From: Hibiscus mutabilis
Taxonomy: Eukaryota > Streptophyta > Magnoliopsida > Malvales > Malvaceae
Direction: 5' to 3'
Assembly: GCA_019671005.1 (NCBI GenBank)
Contig: CM033732.1
Coordinates: 10,699,932 to 10,763,931, forward strand
DNA: 64,000 nt
Shown here: piece by piece, positions 48,856-59,063 of the stretch
Layout: each line of letters opens with the position of its first letter
Numbering within the stretch: the stretch's first letter is position 1
Notes under the pieces: generated by a model
Databases searched by the model: none
What the model was told of the DNA's origin: nothing
Seen by the model: the letters and a program-made list of their open reading frames with translations, nothing else
Made by a program: the position numbers and the translations under genes

Positions 48856-49753
48856 GGCTTAAGTAGAAATGGGCACGGGTCGGGCTGGGTTTTTGGCCCA
48901 CTTGAACCCGACCCTGACTCGACCTATAGAAAAAAATAATTTTAGGGACCTAATTGTAAAAAAAATTAGGGGACTTAATCATAAAAAATTATAATTTAAA
49001 GGACTAAATTGTAAATAAAAATTTAATTTTAAGGACCTAATTATAAAAAATATATAAAAGGTATTATTATAAATATCCCTAAAAATTTTAGGGAAAAGTT
49101 ACACAATTCGTCCCGGGTCGGGTCGGATATTTTCCACCCTAAACCCGATCCCGCCCCGACCCTACCCGAATTCACCACTAATAAAAACCCGACCCAACCT
49201 AAACTCGATTTTTCATTAAAAATTCAACCCGATCAGGTCGAAACCCGACCTAGTCGGGTAAAATGCCCATCCCTAGGCTTAAGGGTATCTTAAGCCCTTG
49301 AACTTTTGGAAAAAAATCAATTAAGCCCTTGAACTTCTTTTGCAATCAATTAATCCCTTATACTCCAAAATTTCATCAACTCACCCATTTGACCAATGTT
49401 GACTGTTAAATTGAACAGTTTTTTTAGATCAGTTAGTTCAATGTATCGTGTTACAGTGTTGTCATTGAGTATTTTAAAAAATTCTTTAAAATTTATAAAA
49501 AATCTAAAAAACTTTATAAAAAATTATAAAAAATAATTTTCTAAAAAATCAGTGAATGCCTCGTGACAAAATTGTAATGTGTCATGTGGCAGTAATATCC
49601 GAAGAAAAAACCTTCAAAAATTGATTGTCAAAATTGGTCAAAGGGCTAATTGATTAAATTTATTAATTTCGGAGCTTCATTGAGTGAACAAAAATTTAGG
49701 GGCTTAATTAATTTATTTTAGAAAAATTTAAGGGCTTCAAGTACCCGTAAGCC
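48856..49753. mobile_element. Mutator-like foldback element split by a hAT MITE
   Basis: The ends are GGCTTAAG[MITE]GGTATCTTAAGCCCTTGAAC and, as reverse complement, GGCTTACGGGTACTTGAAGCCC. The flanks AAAAATTAA (48847-48855) and AAAAACTAA (49754-49762) match at eight of nine. The inner arms pair (CAATTAAGCCCTTGAACTTC against GGGGCTTAATTAATTT and similar). No coding sequence. Confidence 0.85.
48864..49275. mobile_element. hAT-type MITE (GGGTCGGG words) nested at the tip of a foldback element
   Basis: It begins TAGAAATGGGCACGGGTCGG and ends AAAATGCCCATCCCTA. A perfect 8-bp duplication GGCTTAAG lies on both sides (48856-48863, 49276-49283), and this duplication is itself the terminal sequence of the host foldback. 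412 bp. The inner parts consist of CGGGTCGGGT / ACCCGACCC words. Confidence 0.93.
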
Positions 49754-49966
49754 AAAAACTAAATATTTACTTAAAAGAGCATACTTAATTTTTTTTATAG
49801 AAAAGAGAATACTTTATAAGTTGAATAAATTAAACATATCTAACTATTTAAAGTTGAAGTAAAAAAAAAATTAGGTGGCCAAATTAAATTATAATTTTAT
49901 AATTTATGAAGACATATAATTGTAATTTTACCATTTTGAGGATAATCCTCACAGTTTGATCTATGT

Positions 49967-50932
49967 GAAAATTTTCTATCCTATATATAGAATGAGTCTA
50001 CCACGCTTGACGAACACCGCTGAATACTACTAATGCTGAACACCATTAAATTGAGTAACAAAGATTAAAAATCTCAAGGACTCAATATATAATTATAAAT
50101 TATTTAAAATAAAATTTCAATTAAATTATTTTCCATATATATTATATATTTTAATCCTTTTTAAATAATTGGATCAAATATCAACCTTAGTCAATTTTAA
50201 AAATAAAAAAACTGTAAACCGTAAACTCTAAACCATAACCCAAAACTCTAAACCCTAAATTCAAACCCTAAACCTTATATACAACGTTTGAATTTAGGGT
50301 TTAAGGTTTATGATTTATTTTTTTTTACTTAAAAAGATCCATCAATATAACCAGTATAAAACAATATCTTCACTATTAAAATTGTTTTGAACTATCAATA
50401 ATTCTATTTCAAGAAAACCTGAGGGATGAGTTTTCAGTAGTATAATGATACAAATGGCAATAGAAAGAGTAACAAGTCATTTGAAAGAGAACTTGAAAGC
50501 ACCCACCTTGGAATCGGTAACTGAATCCCAGAAAGATGTTTTTTTTTCTTCTCTGCTTTCAGTCTCAGTTCATTCATCATTGTTTGTTCTGGGGGAAGAA
50601 GCCTCTATGGTTTAGGGTTTATGGGTTAGTGTTAGGGTTTCATTTTTAGGGTCTTGGATTTATTGTGTATGATTTAATGTTTAGGGTTTAGGATTTTAGG
50701 TTTAAGGTTTAGGGTTTATTTTTTTTTAAATTGATTAAGGTTGATATTTGATTCAATTATTTAAAAAAATTTAAAAATATATAATATATATGGAAAATAA
50801 TTTAATTGAAATTCTAATTTAAATCATTTATAATTATATGTTGAGTCATTGAAATTTTTAATCTTTATGAATTAATTTAATGTTGTTCAACAATGTTCAG
50901 CGTCGGTGTTCGTCGAGCGTCGTAGAATTTTC
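49967..50932. mobile_element. Foldback element whose arms end in telomere-like repeats
   Basis: Arms of about 320 bp are inverted copies: CTTGACGAACACCG / CGGTGTTCGTCGAG, TCAATTAAATTATTTTCCATA / its complement, and GATCAAATATCAACCTTAGTC / TTAAGGTTGATATTTGATTC. Towards the centre both arms become CCCTAAA (left, 50218-50283) and TTTAGGG (right, 50610-50720) tracts. Between them lies about 200 bp of unique, more complex sequence (50400-50605). Confidence 0.85.
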
Positions 50933-50935
50933 CAT

Positions 50936-53900
50936 ATATATATTGTTACTTTGGTAAAGACAGATAAATGATTTAATTTTCTACGCATTTCATACATATA
51001 AATTAGGATAAACCACACAAGATACCATCGAATTATTGGCGTTGTATCGTTTATACCACTAAACCTTTAACATATTCAATTTTAACACTAAATTTTAGGC
51101 TTATGTTCAATTATACCTTAGTTCAAAAGAAAGTTCAATTATACCTCTCCATCATCTGCTGTTAAAAGGTGTGATGTCATGGTGATGAATAGATTCTGTT
51201 ATGTGATCAAGCGGCAATAAAGTGACATAATCATATGTCATATGTGATGACGTGACATGATCATGTGACATTTTTTCAATCAAATAATGACATGCGTCAT
51301 TTCTTATTAGAAAACTAAGATAGTGTGTAAGATAAAAGGATTTCCTTTTGCGATACATGTATTTAGAGATAAATCTGATGTGTGTTATAAATTTAAGACT
51401 TAGTGGCTGAGTACTAATTCTATAATTTTTAAGAACAAAAGAGCAAATTTCAAGTTAGTAGGGAAACATTTTCTTAGCATGATTAGGATGCCGGTTCTAT
51501 TATAGTTTCTATATTAATATTGTTGGTTATAAGACAAATATCAAATCAATAGATCATCATGAGTATTAGAGACATTAGTGTGACTGGAGAAGTTCACAAT
51601 TTGGATGAACCATAATCTCAAAATCCACAAACCCCACTTGACTCAACAATTCTTGAAGGAAATTATTTCTCTTCAACAAACAACTCATTTGAATATGAAG
51701 GCAAAAATCGAAAATGAAATGAGAACGCGGTAACTACCGGTCCGCCTACACGTCTCCTTAAGCAAGCTCGAGAGAGGAAACTGTAAAAATCTGCACATTG
51801 AAGGGTTTAATTGAATGAAATTAAAACCTGGAATCTCAATTGTGAAGTTATGAAAATCAGAGACTAATTTGGATGCAGGCTTGAAATTTACCCCCCAAAA
51901 AACCCTATATATAATTCACTTCTCTGTTTAAAAATCATCTTTTGCTTCATTTTTATCTTTCTGGGTCATTTTCAATCTTTGTTACCCTATTTATTTCTTA
52001 TATATGTATTATTTCTTAATTTATTTCATATTATTATATAATTTAGCATACTTATTTTATTTGAAATATATATATATATATATATTCATATTATTAAAAG
52101 GGTGTTTGATTCTCGGAATGTAACTTACCACTGGGAATAAGATTCGGAATTATTCATTACTTGGCATATTACTGAGAATGTTATATTACTTTGTTTGGTT
52201 TGTTTGACAGAATGTAAAATTACAGTGTTTGGTTGATGAAATATAAAATTATCAGAATGTATATTTTTACAAAATTATTCTTGTGATATATTTTCTTTTT
52301 AATTAGTCAAACTTTCAATATTAAAGTGAAAATATTTGCATAAAAATTCATAAGAAATATACTTTTCTATTATTTTTAATATATATATTTCTTTTATAAA
52401 GTTCTTACAGAAATAATTAAATATAGGTTTTAATGTTATAGTACAGTATTATATATTTGAATATTTTTAATTTATTATAATTATATATTTAAAAAATATA
52501 AAAAAATTATAAGCTTTTATAATAATCATCACATTCGCTATTAAATTAAATATACTAATAACTAACTTTAAATATTATATTTATATGTTTTATTACTCAA
52601 TTTATATTATTTTTAAAATCAAAAGTCATTATTTAAAATTTCAAACAAAATTTGTAATGTGATTTAAAAATGAATAATACAGGCTTTTACCATATAAATA
52701 AAAAATATTATTCTTTAGAGAAGAAATAATATTAAAAAATATTTCTAATATTTTTATTATTTTTTAATGATGATTCTGGTTTATATATTTTGTTATGCAA
52801 CAATTTAGGTTAGATAAGAAATTGTTTTAACATATCAAAAAAATATTGTTGGAGAAATAAAAAATAATGATTTATTTGAATACAAAACATTTTTTAATGG
52901 TATTTTAGTCCAAAGTGGTAGAAATTGTTTAATACTTAAGAATATGGTGAGAATGGCATTTTCACCATTTAAAAAAAAAACTATTATTGAGAATGTTGTA
53001 TTACTCTAAGAAATTCTTTTAAATTAAATATGAATATATAATTTAAAAAAATTATTTCTACGAAATTCCCATACGGTAAGGATTGTCCCTAGAATTTGGG
53101 ATGAGATGCCCTTGCAAGAGGATTGCAGATGTGAGGGTGAGATTGATTTAGAGATTTCATATTTAATATTTAAAAATAAGGAAAAAAAAAAAAAACCAAC
53201 AGACTTGCGCTTAATTTTATATTATTAATGTGTGCGAATATGCGGCTGTTGGTTTATATTTGCAGTCGGCAGGGCCTTTTCCTTTTTCCCATTGTGCATG
53301 TGCAAACCTAATTTCTTAAATATATTGTACAGTGCCCCAAAACATGTTTATGTTTTTCATAATTAATTAAAAATATTATGATATCAATAAAGTCAAATTC
53401 TACATTTGTTAATTTTATTAAACTTGATGCTCCTTTGCCACAGAACTTTAAAGTCAAATTTACATTAAATACTTTTTAATATCTTGAAAAAACGTTATTT
53501 TGCTTTAAAGGTTATTTTAATAAAATTATATTAATAAAAGTATAACTACTTAATAATTGCCTTGTCTTAACTTGGAACTTACTTTACATTAAGTATTGTC
53601 CTGTTTATCTTATGAAATAAAAAGAAAAAAAGGAAAAATAAAAGGGGTTCCTCAAGATTCCAATGCATTTTGATCATCAAACACTACTTTGCACATTTTT
53701 TCCTCTTTATTTAGAATTCACGATTTGTTGAAAATTAATTATAATCTCACTAATATTGTATTATTTATTTTTTAATTTATTTTTTAATCAATTTTATAAA
53801 TAGATTGGTATCGATGAGTGATATTAACTCAACCAGAAAAAAATATAGAGTATAAACGTTTAAAAAAGTTAAATTATTCCATGTAAAAATATAAAATATG

Positions 53901-54887
53901 GAAGTATTCTGTCAATATTGGTTGGATACATTTTTTATTATTTTTGTTAGTGTTAAAATAAGAGACACCAAATAAAAGAGGTGAAGATGACAGATTAAGA
54001 TAATTGTGACGAATTCAGGCATTTAGTCCATGCTGATTTAAAATGAAAACCACATATAATAATTTGACAGTTTGAGCCATAACAAATATGAGAAGAGTCG
54101 ATAAAGAAGAAAAGCACTGCCCTTTTGACATGACTTGCTTTTTTGCCAGGGTTGTTAGTAATTAAATAATGTTAGATTTAGTGATGGTCTATAGACGAAT
54201 CGGTAGGTATAAGTTCAATTTTCGTGTATTAAATCTTTCATGTTAGGTAAACTGACTATGCCTTATCCTCATATAACTCAAAGGTTCCGAAGTATTAATT
54301 TTCGGAACAGTCTTCCTCCAGAAAAATAGTTCTTTGTGCTCATAAAATATGAAGACTGAAGGATATTTGTAAAATTGTACAGAAGCGACTAATTGGGTGT
54401 AACACTTTCTAAAATATATTTAATTAGATATTTTATATTTTAATTGGTCATTGGCAATTGATTTAAATAAAAAGAGCGAGAGAAATATGATTAGAATAAG
54501 GGGGAAAATTAAAGGATATAAGGCACATGGACTCTCATGGAATCCCCACATGGCCATATGACTAAGACACTTACAACGTGTCATGTAATCATATACGAAT
54601 AATAATTCATTTAATTAAAATAATTCCACGTCACTCCCTATTACCATATTCTTTGAGTAGAGACGGATATATATTGTAAAAAAGAGCTTAATATTATATA
54701 AAAAAATAAGATGTAATGAGAATGCATATTGCATTTTTAATGAGAAAATTTATGTTCGTATTTTAGAGACGACATTATTAAAAATAAGAACCACAAATTC
54801 TGAACATAAATCATAAAATAAACGTGAATTGTAAAAAAAGCTTAATATTTATATTAACTGCCTTGTTATACTTAAATTAAAGGAAAA
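50936..54887. other. Long AT-rich intergenic stretch, no gene
   Basis: No credible coding frame in 4 kb. 51005-51360 looks like one arm of a foldback element (AATTATACCTTAGTTCAA..., GTGACATGATCATGTGACA) without a visible partner. 51713-51780 (GGTCCGCCTACACGTCTCC) is a short GC-richer patch that may be a retroelement gag remnant. 52098-53040 begins GGGTGTTTGATTCTCGG and ends with CTCTAAGAAATTC and may be another MITE. None could be defined with confidence. Confidence 0.4.
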
Positions 54888-55133
54888 AAACTTTGATACA
54901 CATGCTGTGTAAATTTTAGTTTACACGTGTCTTTTAGTTTTAGGGGTTAAGGTTTTGATTTAGGGTTTAAATTTTAGATGTTTAGGTTGTAGGGTTTAGA
55001 ATTTAGGGTATATGGTTTAATGTTTAGGGTTTAGTTTTTAGGGTTAGGGTTAAGAATTTAGCATTTGAGTTTTATAGTGTAAATATACAGGCTTGTGTAA
55101 AATTAGTTCTACACAGCTTGTTTATCAAAGTTT
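54888..55133. mobile_element. MITE with a telomere-like TTTAGGG core
   Basis: The terminal repeats are AAACTTTGATACACATGCTG and, as reverse complement, AAAACTTTGATAAACAAGCTG. The interior 54937-55058 is a run of degenerate TTTAGGG words (GGGTTTAGAATTTAGGGTAT and similar). 246 bp. Confidence 0.8.
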
Positions 55134-55724
55134 TACATTAAATTAAACTAATCATCTATTATTTTAAAATTCTATTCGTAATATTGATTTTAAACTTGTG
55201 TTTTAATTTTAATTTTCTTACAAACTAAAATTTCAACTTGGTAAGACGTAACAAAATATTTTAATTTACACATATATAAATTTAATCTTTTTTATGTGTT
55301 TTAAATTTATTTTATTTTAATATTTTTAAAACAATGATACGATTTAATTTTCACTATTTAAATACTTTTTTCAAATTAAAATAAAATAGATGTGTTCGTT
55401 TGTAGGGAAACAAATTTTTTATATTTATTCTAAAATTTTAAAATATTAATATAAAATTAAAAAATTTCAACAATCTCACATACTATTTTAGACATTTTTA
55501 GGCTTATAATTCACTGTATAAATAGAGATATTTTCTTAAGCTTTTAGATATTTCTTCTAATGAAGAACATCATGAGAGTTTATAATCAAAGTTGTGTCAT
55601 ATGTACATAAATTATATTTATTTTATATAAAAATCTAATCTTTGGTTACTTCCAAAACTGAGTATCAAAATCTACCATTATCTACAGATGACATTTGATA
55701 AAGAATGAAAAAAAATTATATATA
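55134..55724. other. Intergenic, no feature seen
   Basis: AT-rich and non-coding. Confidence 0.4.
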
Positions 55725-55991
55725 GCCTTTGTGAAGAATGGCACATGGTGGCTAGAGTTGGACCAACGATGCAGAGAAGTGATAAAGACGGTAACAAATA
55801 TAGAGTTTATGAAAAACAAATATTGATTTTATTAGATATACTCGAAAGTTTCAATGATTTAGTAATCCATTACAATATTTATAGTCCAACCTAATAACCG
55901 TTTAACAATCAAAGCCCAACTAACTCAATTGGCTGCTAACAAACTTAGCAAACCACAACAAATTATAATTCATTAATAAAACTAATTAAAA

Positions 55992-56003
55992 GCTCTAATA
56001 CCA
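55992..56003 (-). promoter_or_regulatory. Initiator-Met tRNA primer site in the TRIM array (first)
   Basis: The minus strand reads TGGTATTAGAGC directly after the LTR end TTTTTCACA; one base differs from the consensus TGGTATCAGAGC. Confidence 0.85.
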
Positions 56004-56264
56004 TGTGAAAAAGGGCACAAAAAGGTCAGAGTTGAGCTAACGATGAAGAGAAGTGATAAAGACGTCAACCAATTTAGAGTTTGTGAAAAACAAACATTGA
56101 TTTTATTAGATATATTTAGAAGCTTCAATAACTAAGTAGCCCATTACAATATTTATAGTCCAACCTAATAACCGTCTAACAACCAAAGCCCAACTGACTC
56201 AATTGACTGCTAACAAACTTAGCAAACCACAACAAATTACAACACATTAAAAAACTAATTAAAA

Positions 56265-56276
56265 GCTCTGATACCA
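56265..56276 (-). promoter_or_regulatory. Initiator-Met tRNA primer site in the TRIM array (second)
   Basis: The minus strand reads TGGTATCAGAGC, a perfect match to the usual plant primer site, directly after TTTTTTCATA. Confidence 0.9.
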
Positions 56277-56353
56277 TATGAAAAAAGGGCATACGGTGGC
56301 TGGAGTTGGGCTAACGATGAAGAGAAATGATAAAGACGACAACAAATTTAGAG

Positions 56354-58851
56354 TGTAACGTCTCGAGTTTTAGAATCTGAGAGTCGAGTAAACTCGAGTC
56401 ACGAGATTTGCATGTTGGGCCGAGATGGGGCTCCAAAAGAATTTAGCGGGTTTCATAAGATTTTGGGCTTAGATGTTGGGGATGTGTTTGGATGAGGGAT
56501 GTTTAATGAAGGGTAAAAGAGTATTTTCCCTCAAGGAAGGCAAAATGCTACTCATCCTTAATGTTTTCTGCAGAATTAAGATGTGGTGAGATCACCTTGT
56601 CCCCTATCTCTTTACCTATCTTCATTCTCCTTCAAACACTCATCACCAACTTCAAGAAAAAGTTGAAATCCTATTGTAGTTGAGTGATAATCCCAGATTT
56701 GTTGTCAATGGAAGTTTATTTAGCAACAAAGGATCTATCATTCAAGGTGAGCATCCTTAGAATTGGTGGAAGTGGGTTTTGGAAGCTTAAGCCAAGAAAT
56801 GAGGTGGCAAGAGCTTGTTGGGAGTTTTTTTTCCTGGGAATTGCTTGCTTTAGGTTAGTATATTTCTGAATCCTACATTTCACGAGGATCCTAAAATGAT
56901 TGCTTTGTGTGGTGTATGGTTAAAGATGGCTAAGATTGGGTTTTAAAAGCTTTAAGCTCCTTTAATGGTAAATCACGAATTAAGTGTTAGGAAGGTGAAA
57001 ATATAGTAGTAAACCAACCTAAATATCTTTCATAAGACGTAGAATTGAGGTTACAGGTTAAAGGTTACGTTGTGAGGGCTTAGAAAGTGATTTCCCGAGC
57101 CTTGAAAGCTTTTTTAGGCTTCGATATCGATACTCAGGGAGTCGGTATCGATACCCTATGTTCTTAAGGATGAACAAAGACTTTTTATAAAGGGCGTATC
57201 GATACCCTTTGGGTGGGTATCAGTACCCCTATTCCATTAAATTTTAGTAGCGAAAAATGATATCGATACCAAAAAGAGAGTATCGATACCAAGTATCGAT
57301 ATTGAGTGGTTGTGTATCGATACCAGGTATCGATACCCAGTGGCAGTGTATAGCGATACTAGATGTCGATACCAGTGGGGGAGTATCGATACCAGGTATT
57401 GATACCTAGTAGGTGTGTATCGATACCCACTGGGGGCGTATCGATACCCATTAGGCAATTTGCCCAAAAATGTTAACTTTTTCCCGGAGGGCTAAAAATT
57501 TATACCCTTCGATCCAATAGACCCCTAATAGCCTAAAATGAATTGTAGTGCTGAGAAACCAAGGTTTAACCTTCATGGATGAGAATAACTGGTAACAACT
57601 TGGTAATGACGACTCGATACAATCGTGATGGTTAGTGTCATGCCTTGGGGCATTTGTTGATGATTTGGCTTAGTACCACTTACCTCTCGATGAGGTGTAC
57701 GAATGCTCGGGGAGTATGTGTTATCTTATGTTATGGTAAAGGAATCCGGATATCCTAGACTTAGTGCAATAGCACTTATATAAGGGGATGTATACTTTAG
57801 GCTGTGTGATCGAGTACATCCGACGTATCTATGGGCTATATGATCTGGTTGATATTAGAAACCTATCTGTGGCTATGGTGAACTGGATAAGGAAACATAA
57901 CTCGATGGGCTATGTGAACTCGAGTAACCTGATTGGCTGAGTGACCTCAGGTAAAGACTGCTTGTGGCTATTGTGATCCAAGTAATGTCTGGGACATATT
58001 TGTGGCTATGGTGATCCGGATATGGTCCAACTAACCCGACGGCTATATGATCACGGGTAACCTAACAGTTGTGTGAGCACGAGTAATGTAGGGCTTTGTT
58101 AGCCATTGTGTAGGTCTTGTATGGTTATTTATGCTTGCTGTGTGGATAATAGTTGATGGCTATATTACCCTAAGGCTATGTAATCAGGGTGTGGTATGCT
58201 TTAACTAGGTGGACTGTGTGAGCTCGAGTAACTCGATAGGTTGTGTGACCTCGTGTATGGTAAGCTTGGTAATGGCATGCGAAACTTCTTATATTTTATT
58301 GATACCTTGAGACATGTTTGGGAACTCTAGCTAGGGTAGGCTAGAATACGATCTTTAATTTTATGGGAAGCCTTATATGTCCACTCTTGATTATATCATC
58401 ATGCATGCTTGTTTTATGATATTCATGAATTGCGGTAGAGTAGAAATGTACCACTGAGCTTTGTTAGCTCAGCATGTGGAATTGTGGTTTTTCCGTGCGT
58501 AGGTTGACATGTTATCTTTTGGAGGAGCGTATCTTGGAGAACTTCCCAACACTGAGCTAGTTTTAGAGTACAATACTTGATATTTTAGTTTGGACTAAAA
58601 TGTATTCATAGGACCTTACCACAGTCAAGTCTGTAACTCTATTTGAACTATTATTTTGTATACGATGTATTTTAAATTGGAGCTCCTATTTTGTAAAACT
58701 CATTTCAAATGTTATTTATCTACGTGGATATATGGAAATGAATATTTTTAAGAAACGTCAAAGTTGTGATTTTAAATGAAAATTTTGATGGGTCAGTTTT
58801 GAGAGACCCGAATGTAGCACTTCGGATTCGGATCGGGATCATAGTGTTATA
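56354..58851 (+). mobile_element. Solo LTR, Ty3 Tekay/Del-like, nested in the TRIM array
   Basis: 2498 bp from TGTAACGTCTCGAG to ATAGTGTTATA, flanked by TAGAG on both sides (56349-56353, 58852-58856). Joining the flanks recovers the third TRIM LTR. The final CA is TA here, a likely C-to-T change. No second LTR, primer site or coding region is present, so the internal part was lost by LTR-LTR recombination. It contains a palindrome cluster (57120-57450) and a GGCTATGTGA(A/T)C word series (57835-58250). The 61-codon ORF at 56684 is not credible. Confidence 0.9.
57120..57450. repeat. Cluster of about 15 GTATCGATACC palindromes
   Basis: GGTATCGATACC or one-base variants occur about every 20 bp (for example about 57144, 57196, 57280, 57315, 57329, 57383, 57418, 57438) with unrelated spacers. 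The variants change one or two bases and the spacer length is irregular, so this is not a simple tandem repeat. Confidence 0.9.
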
Positions 58852-59063
58852 TAGAGTTTATGAAAAACAAACATTGACTTTATTAGATATATTCAGAAGC
58901 TTCAATGACGTAGTAGCCCATTACAATATTTATACTACAACCTAATAACCGTCTAACAACCAAAGCCCAACTGACTCAATCGATTGCTAACAAACTTAGC
59001 AAACCACAACAAATTACAACTCATTAACAAAACTAAATAAAATCAACTTATTCTAACAGCCTT

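Larger units (their letters stand above)
55730..59058 (-). mobile_element. TRIM-like array of three short LTRs, interrupted by a solo LTR
   Basis: On the minus strand each unit of about 280 bp is an LTR ending TTCACA or a variant, followed by the initiator-Met primer site TGGTATCAGAGC, and then directly by the next LTR. The outer ends are TGTTAGAATAAG (59058) and CTTCACA (55730). The whole array is flanked by a perfect GCCTT duplication (55725-55729, 59059-59063). LTR units: 55730-55991, 56004-56264, and 56277-56353 plus 58857-59058. A TATA box TATAAATATTG is conserved. No coding sequence and no polypurine tract are visible, as in TRIMs rearranged by recombination. Confidence 0.88.

Noticed and set aside
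51152..51358. 68-residue minus-strand ORF rich in His/Ser/Tyr
   Set aside because: It reads through TGACATGATCATGTGACA-type repeats resembling one arm of a foldback element; not credible as a protein.
56684..56869. 61-residue ORF in the solo LTR
   Set aside because: It lies in the leader part of an LTR, with no known domain or sign of conservation.
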